Positions 1 through 12,294 of a stretch of DNA of 64,000 bases are shown here, piece by piece. The translations under genes were made by a program, and so were the position numbers. How positions within the stretch are numbered: the first letter of the stretch is position 1; each line of letters opens with the position of its first letter. Location of the stretch: the NCBI GenBank assembly GCA_034401135.1, contig JAWZSP010000009.1, positions 1,364,001-1,428,000 of the forward strand, read 5' to 3'. The notes below the pieces were generated by a model. It was given only the letters and a program-made list of their open reading frames with translations, did not search any database and was not told the origin of the DNA. This DNA is from Volutella citrinella (lineage: Eukaryota > Ascomycota > Sordariomycetes > Hypocreales > Nectriaceae).

Positions 1-308
1 GTTTACTTGATTCGACGATACCCATGTATGATGTGAGTGGACGGGCATAGGAATGGCATATATATTGTTTCTTTTGATCGGTGCTGGGCAATGTAAAATA
101 AAACATACACCTTGTTGGTTTCTGGGACTCCATGTCCATTATTACTCTGCTAAATGACATTTTGTGATGCCTGCCAACCCGCCTTCCTCATCTCAGTACA
201 TTCTGCTCCGAGGCATGCCATCCTTTTCATTTACAAATACATGGATCCCTATCTCGATTGAACACGCTAACTCCCAAACCCTAAGACTCTCGCAACTCAG
301 AACAATTT
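1..308. other. Non-coding flank downstream of mlo2
   Basis: AT-richer sequence after the stop of the UBR-box gene, presumably its 3' UTR and terminator region. I see no supported gene here. The small open frame at 164-385 lacks any recognisable protein character. Confidence 0.5.
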
Positions 309-2018
309 TTAGTAGCCGCCCTGCTCGCGCCTATTGTCAGGCTCGTCCTTGGACGACGACGCAGCGGCCTCGCCAGCCTCCTTGATGCCCTGCTCATCAC
401 CACGCAGCTTCGCAAAGTACGCCTTGATGTCCTCAGCACCAATGGCCTGGCCGCTGTCGGCGAACTGCTGGAAGAAGGGCTTGAGGCGCTCCTTGAGGTG
501 ATTGTAGGCCATGACGCCCTCGATGGCGCGCACACGGTCGACGTTGCGCAGGGCGCTCTCGCCGCGCTCGAGCAGGCTGCCGCTGCCGTGCGTGGAGCCA
601 CCGTGCTGCGAACCGCCGCCCTCCGACATGGGCGGCTCGTAGACCTCTTCCTCCTCGATCAGCTGCGGGTGGTGGTTGAGGTTGCGGAAGCAGGGACCGC
701 AGTGGCAGAACTTTTCGCGGAAGTCGTCCTTGAAGAAGAGCGAGAACTGGCCCGTGGGAGCAGATGGGAGGTTCTTCAGCTTGCAGCCAAGTTCACCCGC
801 CTTTGGGGCTGGAGTGTCGATAGGCGCATCGGGCTTCGTCGCGGGCTCTACTGCATCTGCTGGTGTAGGCTCTGAGACGGCCTCGCTCTTAGCTCGCTTG
901 GTGTTGGAGTCTGCGTCATCGTCATCTTCTGCCTTGCGCTTTCGTGAGGCGCTGTCTGTGGTCTCGGCCTGGAGCTCGGCCGGGTCCGCCTTCGTTTGGG
1001 CGGTAAAGACAGGAGGCAGGAATCCTGATGTTCCTGCATACTGCTTGATCCATGGGTTGGCGTCGACGCACTTGTAGCAGATGAAGCCCTCGAAAGACTC
1101 CTCATCAGGAAACCCGGGAGGCATAGGGACCTCCTCTTCCTCTTCCTCCTCCTGGGCCGCCTGTTTCTCACCCGCTTCGCCGTCCTCCGCAATCGTATCC
1201 AATGGCTTGGTCTCGGTCTTTTCATCGAAATTCTTCGCCTTAGGCTTCTCCATCTTCTCAAACCAGTTGGGACCCATGCCCACGAGGCATCCGGGGTGAT
1301 ACCAGTCTTCGCCGCAGCCACCTGTCTCTACCGTACCAAGCCCTAGGCACTGGAACATGGTACCTTTCTGCTGGAACGGGTCATAATCGCATTCGCACCC
1401 GCAGAACCGGTTGCGGAAGTTGTGATTGTACTTGTTATTCGCGTCGGGCTCCTCCGAGTGGACGTTGCCCTTGGTGTTGGTCTTCTCGTTGGTGCGCAGG
1501 GTGCATGGGCTGGTGGCAGGAATGCGCGTGGTACCGCAGTCGCAAGTGAAATTTCTTTTCTGGAAGATCTCAACGAGCGTGTGTTCGCCGTGGCACTGGA
1601 CGGAACAAGCGTAGCAGACGCCTGCGGGTGTCCATCCATCGCCTTCTTTGGCTGGTGGCGGATTGCAGGTCAGGCAGGCAAAGACGTTCTGTCGAAGGGG
1701 ACCGAGGATTTTGGTGCAACTTTCGATGCTCTAGAAGTAGGAAGGAATGTTAGCGGCGTCTGAGGTTGGCGTCGTGAACGGTCGGATTGACTAACGTATG
1801 GAAGAGCCTCGCGGGCGTCAGCTTCAAGAAGCTCTTGGCTACGGAGGAACCTGGGCGAGTCAGTGGGATTGAACCAGATTTCGAAGGGAGACGGAAATGA
1901 CTCACTCAGCAGCAGTCTGGGAGTCGTTGGAGGCTTGCGATTTGCCAGAAAAGCTCTCCTTGCGCGCAGACGCAGTGGATTGCTCTGGAGCGGGCGGCGC
2001 GGAAGCTTCCCCAGACAT
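309..2018 (-). CDS. mlo2: UBR-box/PHD E3 ligase-like protein (UBR7/Mlo2 family)
   Basis: Three exons on the minus strand: 2018-1906, 1850-1796 and 1730-309. They use GTGAGT and GTTAGT donors and join in frame to give 529 aa. A Cys/His-rich UBR box lies at about residues 61-130; it contains CLTC, CYAC, CHGEH and the CDCG cluster, which coordinate zinc in UBR domains. A second Cys-rich, PHD-like part follows (CEDWYHPGC and FICYKCVDANPW, on both sides of an acidic linker), and there is a further CHCGPC cluster near residue 410. This order matches UBR7 and fission yeast Mlo2, putative E3 ubiquitin ligases linked to chromatin. The start is the ATG at 2018, which puts the whole N-terminus in frame across both introns. 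The gene diverges from mcm2 and may share its promoter. Family assignment is strong; the substrate is unknown. Confidence 0.88.
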
Positions 2019-2586
2019 GATGGCGATATCGACGGCGCGGCTTGGCTTAAGAGGTTGAAGGGCGGAGCAATCGCGGGGAAATAAGGCCAAAGATGACAAG
2101 ATCGCAGGTAGCGCTGAATTGGGGATGAAAATGATGGATTGCGAATGCTTGTCGGCGCTGATGATGAAGCTTGTCAAGCTTGCGCAGAGCCAAGTTGCGA
2201 CGCTGCGTTGTGATGACGATAAGACACGACAAAACTACACGGACGTGCCCTGCAGCTAGATAAGCGAGGCGACCGTCGCAACTATTCTGTCCGCACTTAT
2301 CAGCCGCTGTGGCTTGACCTCCGTGCCACTTTACGCGTTACCACCCACTCAGAACCTAGTGCCTTCCACTTTACGCGACTTTACGCGTCTGGACGCGAAA
2401 TTGCTCCTGGTCCATCTCCGTTGCCCCCTCCACCGCTGGAGCCAGTCCCACACTTCTTTCTCCCCTCTGCATTCTGCGGCCTGCCAACGATCTCTGCCCC
2501 TCAATTCTGAACATCTTTGACAATAGACCTCCCCAACAAGATTTGCATAGACTGACACTTGGATTCACATAAGGGCCATTCCCAAT
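2019..2586. promoter_or_regulatory. Divergent promoter region of mlo2 and mcm2
   Basis: The 568 bp between the two divergent start codons. It contains four ACGCGT/ACGCGA elements (2333-2398, described separately). No open frame here is credible as a gene. Confidence 0.7.
2333..2398 (+). promoter_or_regulatory. Array of four MCB/E2F-like boxes upstream of mcm2
   Basis: ACGCGT occurs at 2333-2338 and 2383-2388, and ACGCGA at 2373-2378 and 2393-2398. The last three begin exactly 10 bp apart, and the first lies 40 bp before the second. The final one reads ACGCGAAA, the reverse complement of an E2F-type TTTCGCGT. MluI cell-cycle boxes bound by MBF (Swi6/Mbp1 type) drive G1/S expression of replication genes in fungi. 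The array sits about 190-255 bp upstream of the mcm2 ATG, which fits that role. Confidence 0.75.
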
Positions 2587-5296
2587 ATGAGGTGAGTTAC
2601 GGCCTGACAACGGCCCAACTGACCCAGCGGCATACTGACCTTCACCCACCAGCTCCCCGGGGTTTCCATCGTCGAGCAACCGCGCGCGGGCCAGTCGCAA
2701 GCGATCGCGCGACCGAAACTCATCCGTCGGTCCCAGCTCGAGTCCTATGCCGTCTTCGCCTCCTGCTCAATTTGATATCAACCACGGCATCGACGACAAC
2801 GATGACATTGACGAGGAGGCCCAGATCCAGGATGACATCGACGACATAGACGAGATGGCCGAGGATGATGTCGATTTGTTCCGAGAAGGCTTCGAAGCAG
2901 ACTACCAGGACCGAGAAAACGACACATATGAGGGCATTGACCTCGATGATGAGGCTGATTACGCCGATATGGATCTTGGCGCACGACGACAGCTCGAGGC
3001 TCAGCTCAACCGAAGAGATCGAGAAGTGGCTCGTCGCCAGCGGATTCCCGCAGCTTTTCTACCAGGAGATGACGAGGACGGCGATATCGACCTCACTGCT
3101 CAGCCCAGGCGACGCCGCCACGCCTACGATGAGGATCCAGACGATGTGATGGACACTGACATTATGACCGAGGAACTGTCCCTGGAAGCGCTCGGCGACG
3201 TCAAGGCTTCCAACCTGACGGAGTGGGTGTCGCAGCCCTCGGTGCAGCGAACCATCAAGCGAGAGTTCAAGGCCTTCCTCACTTCCTACACAGACGCCTC
3301 TGGCTCTTCAGTGTACGGTAACCGCATCCGAACCCTGGGTGAGGTCAACGCCGAGTCTCTTGAGGTCTCGTATGAGCATCTGTCAGAAAGCAAGGCTATT
3401 CTGGCCTACTTTTTAGCCAACGCCCCCGCTGAGATGCTCAAGCTCTTTGACGAGGTGGCCATGGATGTCGTTCTCCTCCACTACCCCGACTACGAACGCA
3501 TCCACTCAGAGATTCACGTCCGAATCTTCGAGCTCCCTGTTCACTATACCCTTCGCCAGCTTCGTCAGTCTCACCTCAACTGTCTTGTGCGTGTCAGCGG
3601 TGTCGTCACTCGCCGAAGTGGCGTGTTCCCCCAGCTCAAGTATGTCAAGTTTGACTGCACCAAGTGTGGCGTTACACTGGGACCCTTCCAGCAAGAGTCC
3701 AATGTTGAAGTCAAGATTTCCTACTGCCAGAGCTGCCAGTCTCGTGGCCCCTTTACACTGAACTCGGAGAAGACGGTGTACCGCAACTACCAGAAGCTCA
3801 CCCTTCAAGAGTCACCTGGAACAGTGCCTGCTGGTCGTCTGCCTCGACAACGTGAGGTTGTTCTACTGTGGGACCTGATCGATCGGGCAAAGCCTGGAGA
3901 GGAGATCGAAGTAACTGGTATCTACCGCAACAACTACGACGCCCAGCTCAATAACCGAAACGGATTCCCTGTCTTTGCCACTATTCTTGAGGCCAATAAC
4001 GTGGTCAAATCGCACGACCAGCTGGCTGGTTTCCGACTCACTGAGGAGGACGAGCAGGAGATCCGAAAGCTGTCTCGAGATCCCAACATTGTGGACAAGA
4101 TTGTCAACTCTATTGCCCCTAGTATCTATGGTCACACGGATATCAAGACCGCCATTGCCCTTTCCCTGTTTGGCGGTGTTGCTAAGAAGACCAAAGGCGA
4201 ACACCATGTGCGAGGAGACATCAATGTCCTTCTGCTGGGAGACCCGGGTACTGCCAAGTCTCAGGTGTTGAAGTATGCCGAAAAGACTGCTCACCGAGCC
4301 GTCTTTGCCACTGGTCAGGGTGCCAGCGCTGTCGGTCTTACGGCTAGTGTCCGTCGAGATCCTCTAACGAGCGAGTGGACGCTGGAGGGTGGTGCTCTCG
4401 TGCTGGCTGATCGAGGCACTTGCCTCATTGACGAGTTCGACAAGATGAACGACCAGGATCGAACTTCCATCCACGAAGCTATGGAACAGCAGACCATTTC
4501 CATCTCCAAGGCCGGTATCGTGACGACACTTCAGGCTCGCTGCGGCATCATTGCTGCTGCCAACCCGATTGGTGGCCGATACAATTCCACCATTCCGTTC
4601 TCTGCCAACGTCGAGCTGACGGAGCCCATTCTGTCACGTTTCGACATTCTATGTGTAGTTCGCGACACCGTGGAGCCTGAAGAGGATGAGCGTCTGGCGC
4701 GGTTTATTGTGGGATCCCACAGCCGCAGTCACCCGCTGAGCCAGGCACAGGACTCGATGGACGTTGAGCCCGACTCATCCCTGGGCGACACCCAGGCATC
4801 AACAGCGGCCACGAAGACCAAGGAGGGCGAGATTCCGCAGGAGCTGCTGAGGAAGTATATCCTCTACTCGCGAGACCGCGTTAGCCCCAAGCTCTACCAC
4901 ATGGATGAGGACAAGGTGGCGCGGCTGTTTGCCGACATGAGAAGGGAGTCGTTGGCGACAGGCGCCTACCCGATTACGGTACGTCAAGATTATCAGCGCT
5001 GATGTCAGCGGTGGGCTCGCATGAACTAACAAGCCACTCTGTAGGTCCGTCACTTGGAAGCCATTATCCGAATCAGCGAGTCCTTCTGCCGCATGAGGCT
5101 GTCTGAGTACTGCTCCGCCCAAGACATTGACCGAGCGATTGCCGTGACGGTGGATAGCTTCGTGGGAAGCCAAAAGGTCAGCTGCAAGAAGGCGCTGGCA
5201 CGGGCCTTTGCCAAGTATACGCTCGCTCGACCAGGCAGTCAGAGGCGCGGAGGAGGATACAGCCAACAGCGAAGATCGGCGACTGTTGTGGGCTAG
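2587..5296 (+). CDS. mcm2: DNA replication licensing factor Mcm2
   Basis: Three exons: 2587-2591, 2653-4978 and 5045-5296, giving 860 aa. The first coding exon is only ATGAG. Joining it to 2653 gives a Ser/Arg/Pro-rich N-terminus followed by the long acidic segment typical of Mcm2. Visible motifs are a C4 zinc finger near residues 337-363 (CTKC and CQSC), Walker A GDPGTAKSQ near 531, the Walker B/sensor segment with IDEFDKM, and the arginine finger SRFD near 662. Mcm2 is one of six AAA+ subunits of the replicative helicase loaded at origins in G1. The C-terminal exon restores the winged-helix part, so reading on to the stop at 5002 is intron read-through. An in-frame ATG at 2746-2748 would give a slightly shorter protein if the tiny exon were not used. 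Confidence 0.95.
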
Positions 5297-8200
5297 GGGG
5301 ATAGCGAAAGGAATGGGCACGGTGCACCTGGACAATCGACGCGCGAAGCGACAATGTAACAGCACGCGTCGTGCAGCGAGATACGAAACTGATGTGCGGG
5401 GATCTACGCGGGTTTGGGTCTTGGGATTTGAGCATTTGATTGACGAACATTGATGACGGGCTGGCATTGGCCTGGTATGTATGCATGCATGCTGCAAAGG
5501 TGTAGGTTGGAGGTGGGACACGTGGATAATAATCTATACCAATACCAACACCAACAGTGTTTTAAGTTAATCGAGACGCCCGCAGCATGCGCGACACGGC
5601 CAGAGCATGGCAAAAATTGCCGCGTGACACACTGATATGGGAATCTGTTGGCTCGGTTGGGTCTTTGTCCTGTTCTGGCTGGCATAGGACATGCAGTGGC
5701 ACCAACGTGGTGTTTAGCAGCAGCAAACATCTGGACGGCCTGCGCGGGGCACTGCCAAAAATAGAAGCTGCGCCAGAGAGGCTGAGTGTGGATGAGCGGG
5801 TGGAGAGAAGGTGGCGTGGCGATGCGGATCCCGGCCGGGCCTAACCGACAACATAATGGGAATGGAATTTGCAACCAGGCTAGATTATATGTTCCTTATG
5901 CTTAACGTAGCGTTCCACAACAGTTTGGGGCTTTTTTAACATGACGTATTCCAATGAATACCCAAGCAGGTCGCCAATTTCCAAACCCATCCACAACCGC
6001 TGACGATTCTGGATAGTCAGACACAATGCATTGATCTTGATGCGTAGCTGACTGTTGAAACTTGCTCGGGTACTGATTCTCTCGCCTGGATTTGGTGCGT
6101 AAATCCGACAAGGTTTTCGGAGTGTCTGGAGTTTGGAAGCATGAGAGCGAAATGGGGCTGACGGCCCGGCGTTTGAATGTGTCTTAGAGGCTGATTCATC
6201 GCATCCCTGTATTATGCCACAGCCCGAGAACTTGGTGAGAACCATGGCAACAGACCATTTATGCATCAGGCATATTCTGAACGCTCCGAGACTACTCCTG
6301 GGGAGTTGTCTATGGCACTGGCCGCTTATCGTCCTGAAGAATCCGTCTCTCAGCGCCGCGTGTAAATATGCTTGATATCCACTCTGGAAGTAGGCTTACA
6401 ACACTCGACAGAAGCAGGAGATGAATAAGACAATAGTACGAACCGACCCCACAAGAGAGAGTCCTAGACGGACTATTGACGGCAGTCAGAATCAGGTGAC
6501 ATACTGACGGCTGGCGTGCGTTGCATCGTAGTCTGTCCAACCAGCGGTGGGTTAGGGGCCGTTGCAATTACCTAGGTCGTAGAGGCAGCCAATGGCTTCA
6601 CCTTAGACGAGCCTAAAGCCGAGCCTGGTGCTGCGATCAAGCAGTGCAACGATGCCACAGAAAACCGTTGCAATCGGAGGTATCCTGGCATGTTAAATGG
6701 TAGGACGACAGCAGCCAAAGTCCGAGCGAGCGAGCGAGATGACGGCGGGCTGAACCGAACTGCCAGCCAGCCGGAGCAGGGATGGGGATGATAAGCGGGG
6801 ATCCACATGGGACGGAGGGCAGGGCCGGGGTTGTGCTACCGACCAAGGTTGTTGGTCGCCCGGCAGAAGAAAGAAAGAAGGGCCTTGGTCGTTCTGGGGA
6901 TGTGCGCTGGTGCGCTGTGCTGTTGAGCCGCGAGGAATGGAGGAACGGCGTGTGAGGTGGGGAGGGATCGTGGGCGGATGGCCACAGCGCTCCGCCACGA
7001 GCACAGACGATGGCGCGGAACAAGAATAGACGGACGGGACGCTAACAGGCTTCTATTCTATCCGCCGGCCAGTCCTATTCTCTGCGCCAGTCTATTCTCT
7101 CGGAGCTTGGGGAGTTGTTCTGGTAATTGATCAGGCTGGCACGCACTGACTTCCGGTAGTTGGTCGCGGCGTCCCTTTCTTTGTCCTGCAATGGAACTTG
7201 CCTCAATGAACAGCAAGGATGCATCCCATCCTGCAGGCGGCGCATGGTTGTGCAGACAGACTAAACTCGGTCGAGCAATTGATGGGATTGGGGGCTGGGC
7301 TCATCATGACCATCAGTCAGCCCCCCACCAGCCGGCCCCCAGCTGGCAGTCCCTTCCATGGCACGGGGCCCTCGACGTAATATTATAGCGGTGCGGTGGT
7401 TCACCATAGAGGACACCGCCAGTGGCTAGGGGCAGGGATCGGCGCAGACGACGCCCTGTGCCGCGCCCAGCCTGGTCCTACCCACGAGAATGGTCCCCGG
7501 TCTGTCTGTCATCGTTGTCAGGGATCCTCGTCGTTGGCCGGTGGCAGATAGATGCGCGGGAAATCAATGTTGTATGATCTCGAGAGTACTCCCTGGTCGT
7601 CCACGGAATGCGGGCATGGACAACGCGAAAAGGTTGAAGCGGCGAATGCCGATCTTGCTGATGAAGCAAGATAGAGTTGCGTAGCCTGGGGGTTCAAAGC
7701 TCCTGCTGGTGTCTCAAGCGAGTCAAGCTCTCTGCTATTTTTGTCACCAAACCTCCTCTGGCTGCTTGCTCAACGGTCGGCTGGTCCGCTGGAATTACAA
7801 CGGGCTGGTCCAAGTTCCAAGTCCAAGTCCAAGTCCAAGTCCAAGTGCGCAGCACAGACTGCAAACATGTTGTTGGTGCTAATTACCGCTTATAGCTAGC
7901 AGGGCTTGCGCCTAGTGCTGAATCTGGCTGGGCTTCCCTGGCTTGCCCTGCCTCCTCCCAGCGAGGCGTCGCATTGATCGTTTGCTGTTTAGTGCTGGAC
8001 CAGACAGCGGACGACGACCGGGTTCCAGGGTGCGAGGCGGAGGATGCCCGCCAAGCTCCACACTCACTGCCCTCTGTGTCTTCTGCCTCTTACCACTGCC
8101 GGTAAGGATTTGACAATTTGTCCTGCGCTGGGATCCCCCAATCCATACTAATAATAAGCGTCGCCATGGACGCCCATTCCATCCCAACTTTTCCTGCTGG

Positions 8201-8565
8201 TTTCTTCTTCATCCTATTCTTCTGACAGTGTGGAGCCGTTCCGTGGCTCGTGTTACACATACATTCCCGGTGTCGGTGTTGTTGTTGGTCCTGGCTTCGC
8301 TGCTCCCAAGCTCACCTTTACATCACCTCAACAGCACGCAATTCCGATTCGCAAATTTGTTCCCGGCGAGACCGCACCTAATTAATCGATAATCCGCCGA
8401 CTGGAAAAGAAAAATACGTCGTCTTGATTCCTTGGCTGGGACATCACCACCAGGATCCCTCGTGCAGCTCACCCCGGTCACGCGACTACCAACACATCCC
8501 GGACTGCCATGTTTTGAGCCGACAATCACACTGAAACATAGATAATTCACCGTCCTCAGCAAGCG
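5297..8565. other. Gene-poor region between mcm2 and the four-pass membrane protein
   Basis: Contains the mcm2 3' region and probably a long promoter and leader for the plus-strand gene at 8566. Short open frames on both strands (the longest at 5880-6266, minus) show no family features, plausible splice context or codon pattern. The only structured element seen is the hexamer repeat at 7809-7845. No tRNA or rRNA gene was recognised. Confidence 0.5.
7809..7845 (+). repeat. Short tandem repeat, unit TCCAAG
   Basis: Five perfect TCCAAG units (7816-7845), preceded by one more unit at 7809-7814 that is offset by a single T. It lies in non-coding DNA upstream of the membrane protein gene. Confidence 0.9.
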
Positions 8566-11455
8566 ATGGACTCGGTGTCACCAATCAATGTCGACCTGTC
8601 TCGGGTTTCGCAGATGCGCGAGAACGACGCCGTCTCCCCCGCCTCCTCCCGCTACAGCCCTCTCTCGCCCCAGACTCCCGCCGAAATCCCCGGCTTCTAC
8701 TCCAGCGCCACAAGCAATGCCTTTATCCACTCGGGGCAGGCCTCTCACGAAATGACTAACCTGCCGGGAAAGACCTCGCCCGGCTCGACTCCCAACATTG
8801 GCAGTCTCGGTGGCATCTCGCAGCGCCTGGAGAGCCAGAGCACCAGGTCCAGCCCCCCAGAGACACCACGTTCGTTCCATGATCTTCTCCCCCACCAGGG
8901 CGGCAGCAGGAGCGCCCAGCACACTCCGCCCAGCTCGGCTGGCCTGTCTGGGTCCTTTGACGGCAAGGCCAAGGCCGGTGCGGTGTCTGAAGACCCGGAC
9001 GCCATCTGGAAGCCATCGCAGCCCAAGCCCAGTCGATTCAAGGAGGGCGGCATCACTCACCTCACGCCTCCGATGCTGACCGTCAGCGAGGTGCCAGAAT
9101 CTCGAGGTGGCAGCACCGTGGGAGGTTCGGAGCCGAGAGAGAGCACCACGGACGAGGAAGACTTTGACGATGAGGCGTTCTATAAGAAGTTCGGTAGGTG
9201 TATCCTGTCTCGCTGGTCGTCGACGCACACTAATCACTCTGTAGCCGAGCCGCCAAGTCATTGCTCGTCCGACCAGGATATTCACCAGTCGAGGACAAAC
9301 TGGCTATCCATCACCGTCTACATCTTGTCTCTCTATTCAACCGTCGGCAGCGGCCTATGGCTGGTCGTTGCCATCCTCCAGCCGCGATGGGGCCACCAGA
9401 TTTCCTCGCGATCCGGCCTCAACCCCTCGACGTCGACGGTGCTCGCCGCGCTCATCGCCAAGACCATTGAAATGTCCTTTGTCACCGTCTTCGTCGCCTG
9501 CCTCGGCCAGGTGCTCACGCGCCGCGCCTTCATCCGCAAGGCGCACGGCATGACGGTGGCCGAGATGACGATGCGAAACTGGGTCATCCAACCCGGCTCG
9601 CTCATCACCCACTTCGAGACGCTGCCCTCGTCGGCCCTGTCCATCCTCGGCGTGCTCTCGCTGACGGCCACCTTTGCCGCCTCCTTCTACACGACCGCCT
9701 CGGACGCCATGGTCGCCCCCAAGCTCAAGTTTGGTAACTGGGAACACCAGGAGATGAACGGCTGGGTGCGCGCCTCGTACGCAAACGCGCAATACGTCCG
9801 CGACCAGTGCCCGACGCTGCTCAACGTCGCCAATGACGTCCACGCCGAGGAGTCGTGCATGAACATCCAGTTCTCGGGCATGTCGTACCGCAACCTGCTC
9901 AACTTCATGAGGACATGGGACGACCTGGGGGGCAACCAGACCTCACTCGGAAACGGCCTAAAGGAGCGTCCCGCAGGAAACACGCTGCTGTACGACAACA
10001 CGACGCTGACTTCGGCTTGGATCGAGACGGAGCACGCCGACGTTGAGGCTGCGTTCAAGGAGTACGACCGCATCATCAACAACGTTACACTCGCCATCCC
10101 CCACCCGGGCATTTACAGCGCCGCGACGCTGAAGGAGAATGGCATTCTGCAGCCAGAGGACCTCGCTGGCGTGGGCTCGTACGCCGTCCGGGCTGGTGTT
10201 GTTTCACCCGCCATCAACGTCATGTGTGTCAACGCCAACGAGGAGGATCTGGCGCCCCTGGTTTACACCAAGTGGCCCAAGGCCAAGACGGAGGCCACTG
10301 GCGTGGGAAACCAGCGCAAGGGCACGGAAGCCTGGGTCGACGACATCCCGGCATCTGTCGACGACGATGGCAAGGACAACTGGCTGAACCGAACAAAGCT
10401 GGACGACGTCTTCAAATGGGGCCCCGAGCACGCCCGCCGCCCTCCTGTGTTCCAGCTCGTGAGTTGCATCTATTCCATGGCATGTTCTCGTTCTCTCTGC
10501 TAACCAGTTCCAGTATCCCTCCGACTACAACATCCTGACCAACGGCTCCGTCAACGGCTCAGACTCCATCTACATGCTGGGCAAGGCGCCCGCGTTTGGC
10601 GATTACACACTCTGCCAGATTCGGTCGTGGGTGTCGCCCAACTGCTCGACGCACTTCAACATCTCGGGCACGGGCGGCGCCAGCATGCACGCGCACTGCG
10701 AGGACCCGGACGACCCCAACAGCTACATCAAGTCGTTCCCCGAGGACCAAGACTGGTCGCCGCCGTCGATGGACTTCAAGTGGCTGGCCGACCAGTGGCG
10801 GCTGTCCATGGACCTCAACGGCGGCTCGCTCAACGTCAACGCGTCCAACGCCCGCATCCTGACACAGCTGACGCTACGCGAGCCGCGCCTCGACGACAAG
10901 ATGCCATCCATGGCCGAGGCCCTCGCCGTCTACGGCGGCGCCCTGCTCATGGTCAGCGCCATCGACACGCCGTGGCTCCACTACTGGGACTTTGAGACGC
11001 CGCTGCTCGAGGGGCCGGGCAAGCTGCAGGCCTTCAACGCCAGCATCATCACGCAGCAGTACACATCGGGCCACACGGCCGACTGGCAGAAGATCTTCTA
11101 CCTGGTCCTCGTCATCGTCTTCCTCATCAACCTCTTCTGCCTCGGCTACTTCGTCATCCGCTCCGGCATGGTCACCGACTTCACCGAGCCCCAGAACATG
11201 TTCGCCCTCGCCGTCAACAGCCCCCCCAGCGCCCGCCTCAACGGCGCCTGCGGCGGCGGGCCCGAGAAGCGCCACCTCGTCGTCCCCTGGCGCGTCGCCT
11301 ACGCCCCGAGCGCGAACCACTACTTCTTTGAGGAGACGTACGCCACACTCGCAAAGGAGGGCAAGGCCCCCGAGGCCATGGCCACGTCGCGCGAGTACGG
11401 CCAGGTGCAGGCTAGCAGCTACAAGCGCCTGAGCTCCAGCAAGGCGTGGTTGTAA
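8566..11455 (+). CDS. Unnamed fungal membrane protein with four predicted TM segments
   Basis: Exons 8566-9193, 9245-10458 and 10514-11455 (or 10508, using the AG 6 nt earlier), giving about 927-929 aa. The 51-nt first intron is a multiple of three and open, so it can be mistaken for coding sequence; its GTAGGT donor, ACTAATC branch and CTGTAG acceptor identify it. The first 200 residues are Ser/Pro-rich and look disordered and cytosolic. Hydrophobic segments lie near 229-253, 272-297 and 338-358. A large loop of about 450 residues with several N-X-S/T sequons follows, then a fourth segment near 808-830 and a short tail. The shape suggests a plasma-membrane or endomembrane protein with a big lumenal or external domain. 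I do not recognise the family, and no catalytic motif is apparent. Confidence 0.8.
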
Positions 11456-12294
11456 GGAGGTCTCTTGCCTGTGTATAATAAAAAAAAATGTTTGCTTTAT
11501 TCGGGTTATTTCATAGCGAGGAGTTATAGCAGGACGTCTGCATCTTGATGCGGTTTATGATAGATTATACCCAAAGAGTATACTAACCATGTATTATGCG
11601 AGCTCTCTACATTGCTTTAATCATGATGGCCTATCGCGAACAAAATCGTGATTGAAAAGGAACTTTTCATCACTCATGGAAGCTGGACAAGCTTCGAAGT
11701 GCTTCGTTACCTCATTACTTCTGCTGGACACAACCAGGTGTGATGTGTTTAATTTCCTGGCAGAAGATGCTCAACTGACATATCCAAGCCTATGAATTTC
11801 AGTCACGTTTCATGTCTGTAAACCCATTATCACTGCTGACCTTGTTCATCGGGGGTAATGAAACTTGCGTCATATCATCACTACCCGTTATAGTTTGTAG
11901 TTATAAAAGGAATAGAGAACTAGTCGTCCACCGGTTTCAATAACATGGTATTCAAGTGAATGCCAAAATACTACTATGTAGAATGGAAAAGCCTCATCAT
12001 TATCATGCCCATTCTTAATCATCACCTCCACAATGTGCCTTCATACTGAAAGCATCAGATACTTTGCAAATCGTGACCACAACCCGCGGGATCAAGCACG
12101 TTTCTGACAATTAAACTATGATAGTAGCCGCCTGTGGGTCTGCGATGGTTGTATACCAAGCGAACCTCGAGGCTCCGACTTCCCAGGACTAGAACACCAT
12201 CAAAGTGATGATTGGTGAACGATATGAACGCCCAAAGTTTGGGACCGCGTATGGCTAGGTTCTAGCCAATGCAGTCTAAAAAGGTAGGGCCGTG
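11456..12294. other. AT-richer non-coding interval
   Basis: Lies between the stop of the membrane protein gene and the end of the CorA-like pseudogene. Base composition is more AT-rich than in neighbouring genes. A TATAAAAG-like string is present near 11902, but no gene follows it on either strand. I see no open frame worth calling. Confidence 0.5.

Noticed and set aside
1862..1880. GGTTCAATCCC on the minus strand resembling a tRNA B box
   Set aside because: It lies inside an intron of mlo2, and no A box or cloverleaf could be built around it.
4979..5002. Reading of mcm2 to a stop at 5002
   Set aside because: This is intron read-through; splicing 4978 to 5045 restores the conserved C-terminus.
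5880..6266. 128-codon open frame on the minus strand downstream of mcm2
   Set aside because: No recognisable domain, no splice partners, and composition like the non-coding surroundings.
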